From the NCBI RefSeq assembly GCF_001905825.1, contig NZ_LIVV01000002.1, positions 376,441 through 440,440 of the forward strand: a stretch of DNA of 64,000 nt, read 5' to 3'. Below, in pieces: positions 34,429 to 43,742 of the stretch. Position 1 is the stretch's first letter. The number at the start of each line of letters is the position of its first letter. Under the pieces are notes generated by a model that saw nothing but the letters and a program-made list of their open reading frames with translations, was not told the origin of the DNA and did no database searches. Made by a program: the position numbers and the translations under genes. Origin of the DNA: Streptomyces sp. CB02009 (GTDB taxonomy: Bacteria; Actinomycetota; Actinomycetes; Streptomycetales; Streptomycetaceae).

Positions 34429-35596
34429 CGGCGGAGCCCCGACGGCTCCGCAGGACGCGCCGGGCGACGGAGGAGACGTGCTGCTCGTCCGGCCCGTCGA
34501 GGATCCGGGCCGTCCGCCCCGTACGGAACAGCGCGGGCAGCGGCGTGTCCGGGCCGAGCCCGGCAGCGCCGAACACCTGGACGGCCCGGTCGGCGACGTC
34601 CTGGAGGGCTCGGGCCGCCGCCGTCTTCGCGAGCCCCACCTCCACCTGGGCGTCGCGGCCGTCCGCGACCAGCGCCATCGCCTCGTGCACGAGCGGGCGG
34701 GCGGTCCGTAGCGCCAACAGGGCCTCGAAGACGTGCTGTTGGACGAGCTGCCGGTCCGCGAGCGGACTCCGGCCGCCCCGGCGTTCGGTGGCGCGGTCGC
34801 AGAGCAGGTCGAAGGCCCGCTGGGCCTGGCCCAGCCAGCGCAACGCCCGCAGGGTGCGCCCCAGTTGGAGACGCTCACCCGCGACCGCCAGGCCCTGCCC
34901 GAGCTCGCCGACGAGGTGGTCCTCGGCGACCTCGACACCGTCGAAGTCGATCTCGTACTGCCCGGTCGCGCCCAGGATCGGCAGCTCGCGCACGACCCGG
35001 AAGCCGGGCGAGCCGGTCGGCACGAGGAGGAGGGAGAGCCCGCCGCGGTCCCCCGTCGATCCGCTCGTGCGGGCGAGCACGGTCACCAGGTCCGCGTGCC
35101 CCGCGTTCGACACGAACCACTTCCGGCCGGTCACGCGCCAGCCGCCGCCCGGCAGCCGCTCCGCCCGGGTCGCCGTCAGCGCCGGCTCCGTCCCGGGCGT
35201 GTCCGGCTCGGTCATCGCGTAACAGGTGCGGAGCCCGCCGGAGACCAGACCCGGGAGGTACGACGCGCGCACCCGGGTCGAGCCGTGCCGGGCCAGCATC
35301 GTCACGTCCAGGAGCGAGGCCGACCCGAGCGCCACCGGGCCGTGGTCGCTCGCGCCCTCCGCCTCGGCGATCGACGCGTACGCCTCCAAGGACAGGCCGC
35401 CGCCGCCGAGTTCGGCCGGCAGGGGAAGCGCCCACAGGCCGGCCCTCCGGGCCTCCTCGCGCAACCGCTCGCGCAGGTCCCCGGCGGTCGGCCCGCCGGC
35501 GTCGAGCACCTGCTCCACGGGGAACACGCGGTCACGGACGAACGCGGCGACCCGCTTCCGCAGCAGATCGACATCCGGTACGTCATGATCCGTCAC
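34415..35596 (-). CDS. Acyl-CoA dehydrogenase
   Basis: A 393-aa flavin acyl-CoA dehydrogenase with the N-terminal helical domain, FAD/substrate strand CYAMTEPDTPG, middle-domain WFVSNAGHAD and C-terminal helices ending in the VFGAAGLGPDTP FAD-binding segment. GTG 35596 has GGAGG 5 nt upstream. It is divergent from the CoA-transferase/ligase operon; together they suggest activation and beta-oxidation-type desaturation of an unknown acid. Confidence 0.92.
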   Translation of the reverse strand: MTDHDVPDVDLLRKRVAAFVRDRVFPVEQVLDAGGPTAGDLRERLREEARRAGLWALPLPAELGGGGLSLEAYASIAEAEGASDHGPVALGSASLLDVTMLARHGSTRVRASYLPGLVSGGLRTCYAMTEPDTPGTEPALTATRAERLPGGGWRVTGRKWFVSNAGHADLVTVLARTSGSTGDRGGLSLLLVPTGSPGFRVVRELPILGATGQYEIDFDGVEVAEDHLVGELGQGLAVAGERLQLGRTLRALRWLGQAQRAFDLLCDRATERRGGRSPLADRQLVQQHVFEALLALRTARPLVHEAMALVADGRDAQVEVGLAKTAAARALQDVADRAVQVFGAAGLGPDTPLPALFRTGRTARILDGPDEQHVSSVARRVLRSRRGSAVTPA

Positions 35597-35740
35597 TGTT
35601 TCCTCCGTCTCGGGAACTCGGCAGAACACGCGTCCGACTGCCTGCCCGTGGAAGAGGTCGGGCCCACCGCCCCCCGAGTTCCCGAGACCGTGACAGTCCC
35701 CGCGCGACGGCCATCACCGCCGCGCCAGGAGAGGAGAGGC

Positions 35741-37579
35741 ATGGCGTCATCGCCGACCGCGCACACCGCGGTCCGCCGCCCGCTCGACACCGCCCGCCCG
35801 CTCGACGCACTGCGGTGCGACATCGGCGGCCCCGAGCCCCTGACCCGGGTCGTCTCCGACCACCTGCGACGACTCGGGGCGACGGTGAAGGACGCCGACT
35901 CGGGTCACATCACCCTGGACGGAGCGGAGTTCGCGCCCGTCGCGGCCCGTACCTCCTGGGGGACCGAGGGCTCCGGGATCGAGGACGAGGCCACCGCCCA
36001 GGCCGTCACCGGGGTCATGGCCGTCCACGGCCGCCGCCACGGCACCCCGCGCGGCCTCGCCGTCGACTACCTGGCCACCGCCACCGGGGTGCTCACCGTC
36101 CAGGGCCTGCTCGCGGGGCTCGTCGGGCAGGCCCGGGGCGGCCCGGCGGCCCCCGCGCGGACGACCACGGCCGACCGGACCGGACTGCTCACCGTCTCCC
36201 AGTACCTCGCGGCAGCCGGTGCCGACGAACCGGAAGCCGTCGAACCCGCGCCGGGAGGACCCCCGTTCACCTCCTCCGACGGCGTCCTGTTCGAACTGGA
36301 GGCGCTCGACCCGGGAGCCTGGGCGGCGTTCTGGCGCACCCTGGAGGCCCCCGCCGACGCGATACGGGCAGGCTGGCGCCCGTTCCAGTTCCGGTACGCC
36401 ACCGCCTGCGCGCCCTTCCCCGTCGACCTGCACGAGGTGACCCGCCGCCACCCGTGGGCAGGGATCCGGCAGGCCGCCGCGCGGTCCGGGGCCGAGGTGT
36501 GCCGACTGCGGACGCTCGCCGAGCGCGCCGCCGAGGACGACGGCGCCGACCCCTGGTCCCTGCGCGCACTCGGCCCGGCCCGGGCGGCGACCCGGGCCGG
36601 AAGCACGGCCACGGCTCCCCGGGCGACCGCGGCCGGCACCTCCGCCCCGGCCCCCACGGCGGACCTGCCGCTGGCCGGACTGACCGTCCTGGAGGCGGGC
36701 CGCCGCATCCAGGCACCGCTCGCCGCCCACCTCCTCGGCCTGCTCGGGGCCCGCGTGATCCGGATCGAACCCCCGGGCGGTGACCCGCTCCGGGGCATGC
36801 CGCCGGCCTGCGACGGGATCTCCGCCCGCTGGCTCGCGCTCAACCGGGGCAAGGAGGCCGTCGAGATCGACATCAAGGCGCCCGGCGACCGGACGCGACT
36901 GCGTGAACTCGTCGCCGACGCCGACGTGTTCCTGCACAACTGGGCTCCGGGCAAGGCGGCGGAGCTCCAGCTCGACGCCGCCCACCTCGCCGCCGTGAAC
37001 CCGTCCCTCGTGTACGCGTACACCGGCGGCTGGGCCGACCGGATCGACGACGCCCCCATGGGCACCGACTTCATGGTGCAGGCCCGCACCGGCGTGGGGG
37101 AGGCCGCCCACCCGACCGGCGAACCGCCCGTGCCCTCCCTCATGACGCTCCTCGACGTCCTCGGCGGCCTGCACGGCACCGAGGCCGTCCTCGCGGGCCT
37201 GCTCCTGCGGTGGCGCACGGGCCACGGCGTACGGGTCGAGTCCTCCCTGCTCGGCGCGGCCGACAGCCTCCTCGCCCCGGCCCTGCGACGGGCCGCCACC
37301 GGGGCCGACCCCCGTCGCCCCGCCGGGTTCCGGCACCCGCTCAGGACCTCCGACGGCTGGATCGCGCCGAGCGACGGCAGCGCGGCCGCCGCCGCGGCGT
37401 ACGACGTCACGGGGATCTGCACCGAGGACGCGCTCGACCAGCTGCGCGGCCACGGCCTGACCGCCACGGCCGTCACCACCGACCTGTCCGCCCTTCACCA
37501 CGACCCGCGCCTGTCCGGCCCGATCGGCCGGGACGCGCACGGAGCCCCCGCCGTTCCCGACCCCTGGAGCCTCGCGTGA
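35741..37579 (+). CDS. CaiB/BaiF family III CoA-transferase
   Basis: A 612-aa protein. The C-terminal half (from about 310) is a canonical family III CoA-transferase (LEAGRRIQAPLAAHLLGLLGARVIRIEPPGGD; GTDFMVQARTG with the catalytic Asp). The N-terminal 270 residues form a second, degenerate CaiB-like domain lacking these motifs, as in two-domain bile-acid/carnitine-type members. ATG 35741 has a GGAGAGGAGAGG site. Stop overlaps the ligase GTG. Confidence 0.88.
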   Translation: MASSPTAHTAVRRPLDTARPLDALRCDIGGPEPLTRVVSDHLRRLGATVKDADSGHITLDGAEFAPVAARTSWGTEGSGIEDEATAQAVTGVMAVHGRRHGTPRGLAVDYLATATGVLTVQGLLAGLVGQARGGPAAPARTTTADRTGLLTVSQYLAAAGADEPEAVEPAPGGPPFTSSDGVLFELEALDPGAWAAFWRTLEAPADAIRAGWRPFQFRYATACAPFPVDLHEVTRRHPWAGIRQAAARSGAEVCRLRTLAERAAEDDGADPWSLRALGPARAATRAGSTATAPRATAAGTSAPAPTADLPLAGLTVLEAGRRIQAPLAAHLLGLLGARVIRIEPPGGDPLRGMPPACDGISARWLALNRGKEAVEIDIKAPGDRTRLRELVADADVFLHNWAPGKAAELQLDAAHLAAVNPSLVYAYTGGWADRIDDAPMGTDFMVQARTGVGEAAHPTGEPPVPSLMTLLDVLGGLHGTEAVLAGLLLRWRTGHGVRVESSLLGAADSLLAPALRRAATGADPRRPAGFRHPLRTSDGWIAPSDGSAAAAAAYDVTGICTEDALDQLRGHGLTATAVTTDLSALHHDPRLSGPIGRDAHGAPAVPDPWSLA

Positions 37580-39234
37580 CCGTCACCCTGACCGACCTGC
37601 TCCCCGCCGACCTCCGCCGTTCCTGGGCGGTGGACGGCATCTGCCCCGACCTCGACGTCTACAGCCTCTACCGGGCCAGACAGATCGCCGACCTGCACCG
37701 CACCGCCGTGATCGACGCCAAGGGCACCCTCTGTTACACGGCCCTCGACCGCAAGGTCCGATCCCTCGCCGAGGGCCTCCGAGGCCTCGGCGTCGGCACC
37801 GGGGACGTTGTGGGCGTCCAACTGCCCAACCACCGCAACGCCGTCATCGCCGACCTGGCACTCGCCGCCCTGGGCGCGATCGCCCTCCCCTTCCCGGTCG
37901 GGCGCGGCGCGGTGGAGGCCGAATGCCTGCTGCGCCGCGCGGAGGCCGTCGCGGTCATCGCCGCCGTGGAACACCGCGGACAGACCCACGCCGCCGACCT
38001 CCAGAGCCTCGCCCCGGCCCTGCCGGCCCTGCGGCACGTCATCGCCGCCGGCCGCGGCCCCGCACCCGACGGAACGATTCCGCTGTCCCAGCTGCTGCGC
38101 ACCGACCCGGCCCGTTTCGTCCCGGCCCACCCCGACCCCGACAGCGCCGCCCGCATCCTCGTCTCGTCCGGTTCCGAGGCCGAGCCGAAGATGGTGGCGT
38201 ACTCCCACAACGCCCTGGCCGGAGGACGCGGCAACTTCCTCGCCTCCCTCATGCCCGACGACACCCCGCCCCGGTGCCTCTTCCTGGTTCCCCTGGCCTC
38301 GGCCTTCGGCTCCAACGGCACGGCCGTCGCCCTCGCCCGCCACGGCGGCACCCTCGTCCTGCTCGACCACTTCACTCCCGAGGCCGCGCTCGCCGCGGTA
38401 CGGGACCACCGGCCCACCCACATCCTGGGCGTCCCCACCATGATCCGCATGATGCTGGAGGCCCTGGAGCGGACGGACGAACCCCTGCCCGCCCCGACCG
38501 CGCTCGTCCTCGGCGGCGCGCCCCTCGACGAGGCGACCGCAGAGGCGGCGGCCGACGCCTTCGGCTGTCCCGTCGTCAACCTGTACGGATCGGCCGACGG
38601 CGTCAACTGCCACACCGGGCTCCAGCACACCGTGCCGCCCACCGACCGCTCGGGCGTCGTCGCCGGCCGCCCCGACCCCCGGGTCGCCGAGATCCGCATC
38701 ACCGACCCCGACACCCACGAGCCGCTGCCGGAAGGACGGATCGGCGAGATCGTCTCCCGCGGCCCCATGACCCCGCTCTGCTACGTGGCCTCACCCGAGC
38801 TCGACGCGCGCTACCGCACACCCGAGGGCTGGGTCAGGACCGGTGACCTCGGATTCCTCGACGCCGACGGCGTGCTGCACGTCGCCGGCCGCCTCAAGGA
38901 CGTGGTGATACGCGGCGGCGCCAACATCAGCCCCGCCGAGGTCGAGCGCGAACTCGTCTCCCACCCGCAGGTCCGGGACGCGGTCTGCGTCGGCGTGCCC
39001 GACCCGCTCATGGGCGAGCGGCTCGCCGCCTGCGTGGTCGCCAAGGGCCCGGCGGCCCCGTCGCTCGCCGACCTCGGGACGTACCTGGCCGAGCGCGGAC
39101 TCGACCGGCACAAGCACCCCGAGCACCTCCTGGTCCTGCCCGAACTGCCGCTCACCGCCGCCGGAAAGCCGGACCGCGCCGCGCTGCGGAACCGGATCGC
39201 GGAGGACCGGGAGTCCGTACTCGTCGAGGCGTGA
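37576..39234 (+). CDS. AMP-dependent acid-CoA ligase
   Basis: A 552-aa ANL-superfamily ligase: phosphate loop SSGSEAEPK, NLYGSADG, hinge/ADP motif TGDLGFLDADG and C-terminal catalytic Lys in TAAGKPDR. It resembles stand-alone 2,3-dihydroxybenzoate/benzoate-type and fatty acid ligases; substrate not certain. GTGA overlap with the CoA-transferase indicates one operon. Having both a ligase and a CoA-transferase suggests two acids or CoA recycling. Confidence 0.9.
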   Translation: MTVTLTDLLPADLRRSWAVDGICPDLDVYSLYRARQIADLHRTAVIDAKGTLCYTALDRKVRSLAEGLRGLGVGTGDVVGVQLPNHRNAVIADLALAALGAIALPFPVGRGAVEAECLLRRAEAVAVIAAVEHRGQTHAADLQSLAPALPALRHVIAAGRGPAPDGTIPLSQLLRTDPARFVPAHPDPDSAARILVSSGSEAEPKMVAYSHNALAGGRGNFLASLMPDDTPPRCLFLVPLASAFGSNGTAVALARHGGTLVLLDHFTPEAALAAVRDHRPTHILGVPTMIRMMLEALERTDEPLPAPTALVLGGAPLDEATAEAAADAFGCPVVNLYGSADGVNCHTGLQHTVPPTDRSGVVAGRPDPRVAEIRITDPDTHEPLPEGRIGEIVSRGPMTPLCYVASPELDARYRTPEGWVRTGDLGFLDADGVLHVAGRLKDVVIRGGANISPAEVERELVSHPQVRDAVCVGVPDPLMGERLAACVVAKGPAAPSLADLGTYLAERGLDRHKHPEHLLVLPELPLTAAGKPDRAALRNRIAEDRESVLVEA

Positions 39235-39297
39235 CGAGCGGGGTTCCGCCCGGCGGATCGGGCGGATCCCCGCGGCTGATCCGCCGGACGAACGGAA

Positions 39298-39326
39298 GGG
39301 GGAGGGCCGCACCGCGACCCTCCCCC
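39298..39326. terminator. Terminator between acyl operon and metal ABC operon
   Basis: A 9-bp perfect stem (39298-39306 / 39318-39326) with 11-nt loop separates two convergent operons. Confidence 0.6.
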
Positions 39327-39399
39327 TCCTGGTCCCACGGTGCGGAGCCGTCCGCGCGATCAGGAACCGCTCAACTCCCATGGGAACAGCTGACATTGG

Positions 39400-40209
39400 T
39401 CAGGAACCGCTCATGGCCTTCTTCAACTCGGCGGCCGCGTTGCGGTACACCGCAAGGAGATCCAGGTCCTCTCCCGGGTAGTTGACCACCGTGACCTGCT
39501 TCGCGCCCGAGTCCGGGAGCACCGTGCCGGTCGACATGTGCGCGTTGTCGAGGACGAAGGCGGGCTTCTTCGCCGACAGCGAGGCCAACTGGGCGGGGGT
39601 CACCGGCTCGGGGCCGTACGTGCCCGCCGGCGTGGCACCCGCGAGACCGGCCGCCCAGGCCGTGAAGACCTGGGAGACGACCGTCGGGCTCTTGCCGTCC
39701 GGCCAGGCGGCCTTGAGCTCGCCGTTCAGCTTCGTGACCTCTGCGTCGAGACGGGTCTTCCACTGCGCGGCGGCGTCCTTCGTGCCGAACAGGCCGCCGA
39801 GGCGGGTGACTTCGGCTCCGGCCTTGGCCGGGTCGTTGTCGAGGTTCACCTCGACGAGCCTGGCCTTCGAGCCGGCCGCCTCCTTGATCTTCGCCGCGTA
39901 CGGCTCGAACGGCGCGTACAGCACGAAGTCCGCCTTCGCGACGGCCGCCAGGTCGGAGGGCTTCGGGTCGTAGTCCGGGGCGTGGTGCACGGACTGCGGC
40001 ACGATCACCGTGACGTCCTCGGCCCCGGCGGCCTTGGCGAAGGCGCCCTCCCAGGTGGTCGTCGCGACGACCACCGGCTTGTCACCCGCCTCCTTGGTGC
40101 CGGTGCCGGAGGCCGGCTTGTCCTCCCCGCACCCCGCGAGCAGGGGCAGCGCCGCGCTCAGTGCGACGAGGGAAGCGAGACGGGCGGTACGGACGCGGGT
40201 GCGCGCCAT
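39400..40209 (-). CDS. Metal ABC transporter substrate-binding lipoprotein (ZnuA/TroA type)
   Basis: A 269-aa lipoprotein: signal peptide with lipobox LLAGC near 25, then a cluster A-I metal-binding fold. Candidate metal ligands are His residues in SVHHAPDYDPKPSD and a later LDNAH. It is short of the long His/Asp loop of ZnuA. Last gene of the operon; its start lies inside the permease gene (52-bp overlap). The last 14 bp are duplicated 40 bp downstream (39360-39373 vs 39400-39413). Confidence 0.88.
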   Translation of the reverse strand: MARTRVRTARLASLVALSAALPLLAGCGEDKPASGTGTKEAGDKPVVVATTTWEGAFAKAAGAEDVTVIVPQSVHHAPDYDPKPSDLAAVAKADFVLYAPFEPYAAKIKEAAGSKARLVEVNLDNDPAKAGAEVTRLGGLFGTKDAAAQWKTRLDAEVTKLNGELKAAWPDGKSPTVVSQVFTAWAAGLAGATPAGTYGPEPVTPAQLASLSAKKPAFVLDNAHMSTGTVLPDSGAKQVTVVNYPGEDLDLLAVYRNAAAELKKAMSGS

Positions 40210-41036
40210 GAGCTGATTCTCCGTTCGGGGATGAGATGCACGGCGAGGACGACAACCCCCGCCGTCAGGACGAGGACCGGACCCGGAGGCCAGTCCAGCC
40301 ACAGGGCCAGCAGGAAGCCCGTGACGTTGACCGCGATGCCGATGCCGACCGCCCACAGCGTGATCGACCCCAGCGAGCGGCCCAGCCGGCGTGCCGCGAG
40401 CGCGGGCAGCAGCGTCAGCGCGTCGACCAGGAGCGCCCCGGTCAGCTTGATCGCGCCGGCGACGGCGACCGCGACCAGGACGAGAAGTGCTGTGGTGAGG
40501 AAGCGGACCGGCACGCCCGAGCACTGGGCGAGCTCGCGGTCGTACAGCAGCAGCGCCACCTCGCGGCGCCGCCACCAGAACAGTCCGGGGACGACCACGG
40601 CGAGCGCGCCGAGGACCACGAGGTCCGGCGTGCCGACCGAGAGGATCGACCCCCAGAGCAGCGCGAAGGCCCCCGAGGCGTTGACGCCGGAGACGGCGAG
40701 GAGGAGCAGCGCGGCGGCGATGGCGAGGCTCATCAGCAGACCCATCGCGCCCGAGAGCCCCGCCGGGGTGCGGGCCAGCGGTGCGACGCCCGCCCCCGAC
40801 AACGCGCAGGCCACCATGGCGCACACCATCGGGTCGATGCCGGTCAGCAGTCCGACCGCGATGCCGAGCAGCGCCACGTGCATCATCGCGAACCGCACCG
40901 GCATGATGTCCAGGCCCACGATGACGACGCCGATCACCGGCAGGCCTATGGCCGCCAGGAGCAGCGCCACCCCCGCCCGTTGGACCGGTACGAGCTGGAG
41001 CACGGCGCCGAGATCGGCCGCCGCGAGCGCGCTCAC
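40158..41036 (-). CDS. Metal ABC transporter permease (ZnuB type)
   Basis: A 292-aa ABC-3 family permease with eight to nine helices (PVIGVVIVGLDIMPVRFAMMHVALLG and a VNVTGFLLALWLDWPPGPVLVL end). GTG 41036 overlaps the stop of the ATPase gene. Transports Zn or Mn with the neighbouring ATPase and lipoprotein. Confidence 0.93.
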   Translation of the reverse strand: MSALAAADLGAVLQLVPVQRAGVALLLAAIGLPVIGVVIVGLDIMPVRFAMMHVALLGIAVGLLTGIDPMVCAMVACALSGAGVAPLARTPAGLSGAMGLLMSLAIAAALLLLAVSGVNASGAFALLWGSILSVGTPDLVVLGALAVVVPGLFWWRRREVALLLYDRELAQCSGVPVRFLTTALLVLVAVAVAGAIKLTGALLVDALTLLPALAARRLGRSLGSITLWAVGIGIAVNVTGFLLALWLDWPPGPVLVLTAGVVVLAVHLIPERRISSWRAPASVPPVSLPSSH

Positions 41037-41668
41037 CGCACCTCCCGCAGCCGGCCCGCGGCCATCTCCAGGACCCGGTCGCACCGGTCGGCCAGTGCCC
41101 GGTCGTGGGTCACGACGACGAGCGTGACGGGCAGCGCGGTCAGGACGTCGGCGGCCTCCTCCTGCCCCTCGAAGTCGAGGGCGGCGGTCGGCTCGTCGGC
41201 GAGCAGCACCTGGGCGCCCGCCGCGACACAGCCGATGGCCCGCGCCAGGTACATGCGCTGCAACTGCCCACCGGACAAGGTGCCCACGGGGCGCGAGGCC
41301 AGTGCGCCGACTCCGAGCCGCCCGGCCGCCGAGGCCGCTTCGTCGGGCGCACCGCTGCTCGCGAGCAGCTCGTCGCCCCGAAGGGGGAACCGTCCGGCGG
41401 CGGGCTTCTGCGGGATCCAGGCGCAGGACCGGCGCCGCCACGCCCACTCGGCGGCCGAGCGCGCGACGCGCCCGCCGACCTCGATGGAGCCGCTCGTCCG
41501 CTGGTGCATTCCGAGGACCGCGCGCAGCAGCGTCGTCTTCCCGGACCCGTTCGTCCCCGTCAGGGCGACCCGCTCGCCGGCGGCGATCTCCAGGTCCACG
41601 CCCACCACGGCCTCGGCGCGGCCGTGCCGACAGCCGACCCCGCGCATGCGTATGTCCAGTCCGCCCAT
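41033..41668 (-). CDS. Metal ABC transporter ATP-binding protein (ZnuC type)
   Basis: A 211-aa ABC ATPase: GTNGSGKTT Walker A, LSGGQLQR signature, LLADEPTAALD Walker B, VTHD switch. First gene of the operon, start at ATG 41668. No Zur-like palindrome could be seen in the GC-rich 139-bp upstream region. Confidence 0.93.
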   Translation of the reverse strand: MGGLDIRMRGVGCRHGRAEAVVGVDLEIAAGERVALTGTNGSGKTTLLRAVLGMHQRTSGSIEVGGRVARSAAEWAWRRRSCAWIPQKPAAGRFPLRGDELLASSGAPDEAASAAGRLGVGALASRPVGTLSGGQLQRMYLARAIGCVAAGAQVLLADEPTAALDFEGQEEAADVLTALPVTLVVVTHDRALADRCDRVLEMAAGRLREVR

Positions 41669-41807
41669 CCCGTGCCTCTCGCCGCTTCCGTGCCGGTGCG
41701 GTGGAGGAGTCGTACGGCGAAGCCGCCGAGTTCCCGGCCCGGAGGGGGAACCCCACGGGAGCCCGCCTCGACCTCCTCCCCGGCATCCCTCCCGAGTCAG
41801 GAGCCCC

Positions 41808-42563
41808 ATGAACCGCAGGCAGTTGCTCCGCGCGACAACGGCGCTCGGCACGACGGCAGTCGGCACGACGGCGCTCGGCACGACGGCAGTCGGCGCCACG
41901 AGCGCGCCGGCAGCCGCGTCGACCACCCAAACGCCTACCGCCGGCCAGACCGTCCCGCTGCGCGTCCACCTGGTGATGTTCGACGGAGTCGAGGAACTGG
42001 ACTTCGCCGCCCCGTACGAGGTCTTCTCGGCGGCGGGGTACTTCACCCCGCGCCCGGTCGAGGTCCGCTACGTGTCGGCGACCGGAGCCCGTTCGGTCAC
42101 CGCCGCGTACGGCACGGAGGTCAGGGGCCTGCACCGCTGGGCCCCAGACGAAGCGGACGTCCTCGTCGTCCCCGGCGGCGGCTACGCCCGCCGTGACAGC
42201 CCCGGGGTATGGGCGGAGATCGACCGGGGCACCCTGCCCCGCGCCCTCGCGGCGGCCTCCGCCGGCCCCGGCCCCGTCCTCGCGGCCCTGTGCACCGGGG
42301 TCATGCTGCTCTCCGCCGCCGGCCTCACCCGCGACCGCCCCTGCACCACGCACCACAACGCCAAGGCCGATCTCGCACGACAGGGCGGCCTGGTGAAGAA
42401 CGCACGGGTCGTCGACGACGGCGACCTCGTGACGGCGGGAGGCATCACGTCGGGCCTCGAACTCGCCCTCTGGATCACCCGCCGCGAACTGGGCGCCGAC
42501 ACGACGACCGCCCTGGAGACGATGCTGGAGTACGAGTCCCGGGGCACGGTGTGGTCGCCGTGA
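41808..42563 (+). CDS. Exported DJ-1/PfpI family protein
   Basis: The 251-aa protein has a DJ-1/PfpI domain (from about 50): VMFDGVEELDFAAPYEVFS, VVPGGGYARRD, and nucleophile elbow LAALCTGVMLL with the Cys. It resembles isocyanide-hydratase/AraC-N-terminal type members. The N-terminus reads MNRRQLLRATTALG, a twin-arginine signal, followed by a 15-bp DNA repeat coding TTALG/TTAVG units. Export of a DJ-1 protein is uncommon. Confidence 0.88.
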   Translation: MNRRQLLRATTALGTTAVGTTALGTTAVGATSAPAAASTTQTPTAGQTVPLRVHLVMFDGVEELDFAAPYEVFSAAGYFTPRPVEVRYVSATGARSVTAAYGTEVRGLHRWAPDEADVLVVPGGGYARRDSPGVWAEIDRGTLPRALAAASAGPGPVLAALCTGVMLLSAAGLTRDRPCTTHHNAKADLARQGGLVKNARVVDDGDLVTAGGITSGLELALWITRRELGADTTTALETMLEYESRGTVWSP

Positions 42564-42800
42564 CCGACAACACGAGATAACCACTGACCGAGCTCCCGGC
42601 GATCTCGTACGCGGTCATGAGGCGCAGGCAGACCACCGGGCCGCGCGACGGTGAACCGTGCTGATGCCCGCGCCCGCCGCCGGCGGATCGTAGAAGACAC
42701 AGCGGCCCGATCACGGAGAGTAGTGCTTTCGTGGCGCGCTGTGGATCGCACGCCTCCGCCGTGCAGGCCGGTAGCCGCGCCGGCTCCGTACCCTGGTGGC

Positions 42801-43697
42801 ATGCGTATGCGCCCCACTCTGAGCTGGACCCCCACCGAGGACCTGCTGCCGGGCACCACCAGTCTGGAGCCGGTCGCCGACGCGCTGAGCGCCGGAGGCG
42901 TCCTGGTGCTCAGCGGGGCGGGCATCTCCACGGAGTCGGGCATCCCCGACTACCGGGGCGAGGGTGGAAGCCTGAGCCGGCACACCCCGATGACCTACCA
43001 GGAGTTCACCGCCGATGCCTTGGCGCGGCGCCGGTACTGGGCGCGCAGCCACCTCGGCTGGCGTACCTTCGGCCGCGCACGGCCCAACGCCGGGCACCGG
43101 GCCGTGGCCGCCTTCGGACGGCAGGGCCTGCTCGCGGGAGTGATCACCCAGAACGTCGACGGCCTGCACCAGTCGGCCGGCAGCGAGGACGTCGTGGAGC
43201 TGCACGGAAGCCTGGAGCGGGTCGTCTGTCTCTCCTGCGGGGCCTTCAGTCCGCGCCGCGAGCTCGCCCGTCGGCTGGAGCAGGCCAACGCGGGCTTCGA
43301 GCCGGTCACGGCCGGAATCAACCCGGACGGTGACGCCGACCTCACCGACGAACAGGTTGGCGACTTCCAGGTGGTGCCCTGCGCCGGCTGCGGGGGCACC
43401 CTCAAGCCGGACGTGGTGTTCTTCGGCGAAGCGGTTCCGCCGCAGCGCGTCGAGCGCTGCCGTGAGCTGGTACGTCAGGCAGCCTCGTTGCTGGTTCTGG
43501 GGTCGTCCCTCACCGTGATGAGCGGGCTCCGGTTCGTCCGCCAGGCGGCCCAGGCCGGAAAACCGGTGCTGATCGTCAACCGGGACCCGACTCGGGGCGA
43601 CCGGCACGCCGTCACGCGGGTGGCCCTGCCTCTGGGGGAGGCCCTCACCACCGTCGCCGGCCGGCTGGACATCCCCGGCGGCCTCGCCGACGGATAG
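42801..43697 (+). CDS. Sir2-family NAD-dependent protein deacetylase
   Basis: A 298-aa sirtuin: GAGISTESGIPDYRG, TQNVDGLH, catalytic LHGS His, zinc cysteines CLSC and CAGC, and GSSLTV/NRDPT NAD site. The zinc module has an extra 30-residue insert between the Cys pairs. TACCCT box 6 nt before ATG suggests a leaderless mRNA. Confidence 0.94.
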   Translation: MRMRPTLSWTPTEDLLPGTTSLEPVADALSAGGVLVLSGAGISTESGIPDYRGEGGSLSRHTPMTYQEFTADALARRRYWARSHLGWRTFGRARPNAGHRAVAAFGRQGLLAGVITQNVDGLHQSAGSEDVVELHGSLERVVCLSCGAFSPRRELARRLEQANAGFEPVTAGINPDGDADLTDEQVGDFQVVPCAGCGGTLKPDVVFFGEAVPPQRVERCRELVRQAASLLVLGSSLTVMSGLRFVRQAAQAGKPVLIVNRDPTRGDRHAVTRVALPLGEALTTVAGRLDIPGGLADG

Positions 43698-43742
43698 GCG
43701 GTGGGAGGCGCGCGCGGTGCTCACTGCCGCCGCGCGCCGCCG

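Noticed and set aside
40236..42563. 775-aa plus-strand frame
   Set aside because: Antisense to the metal ABC genes; only 41808-42563 (DJ-1) is real.
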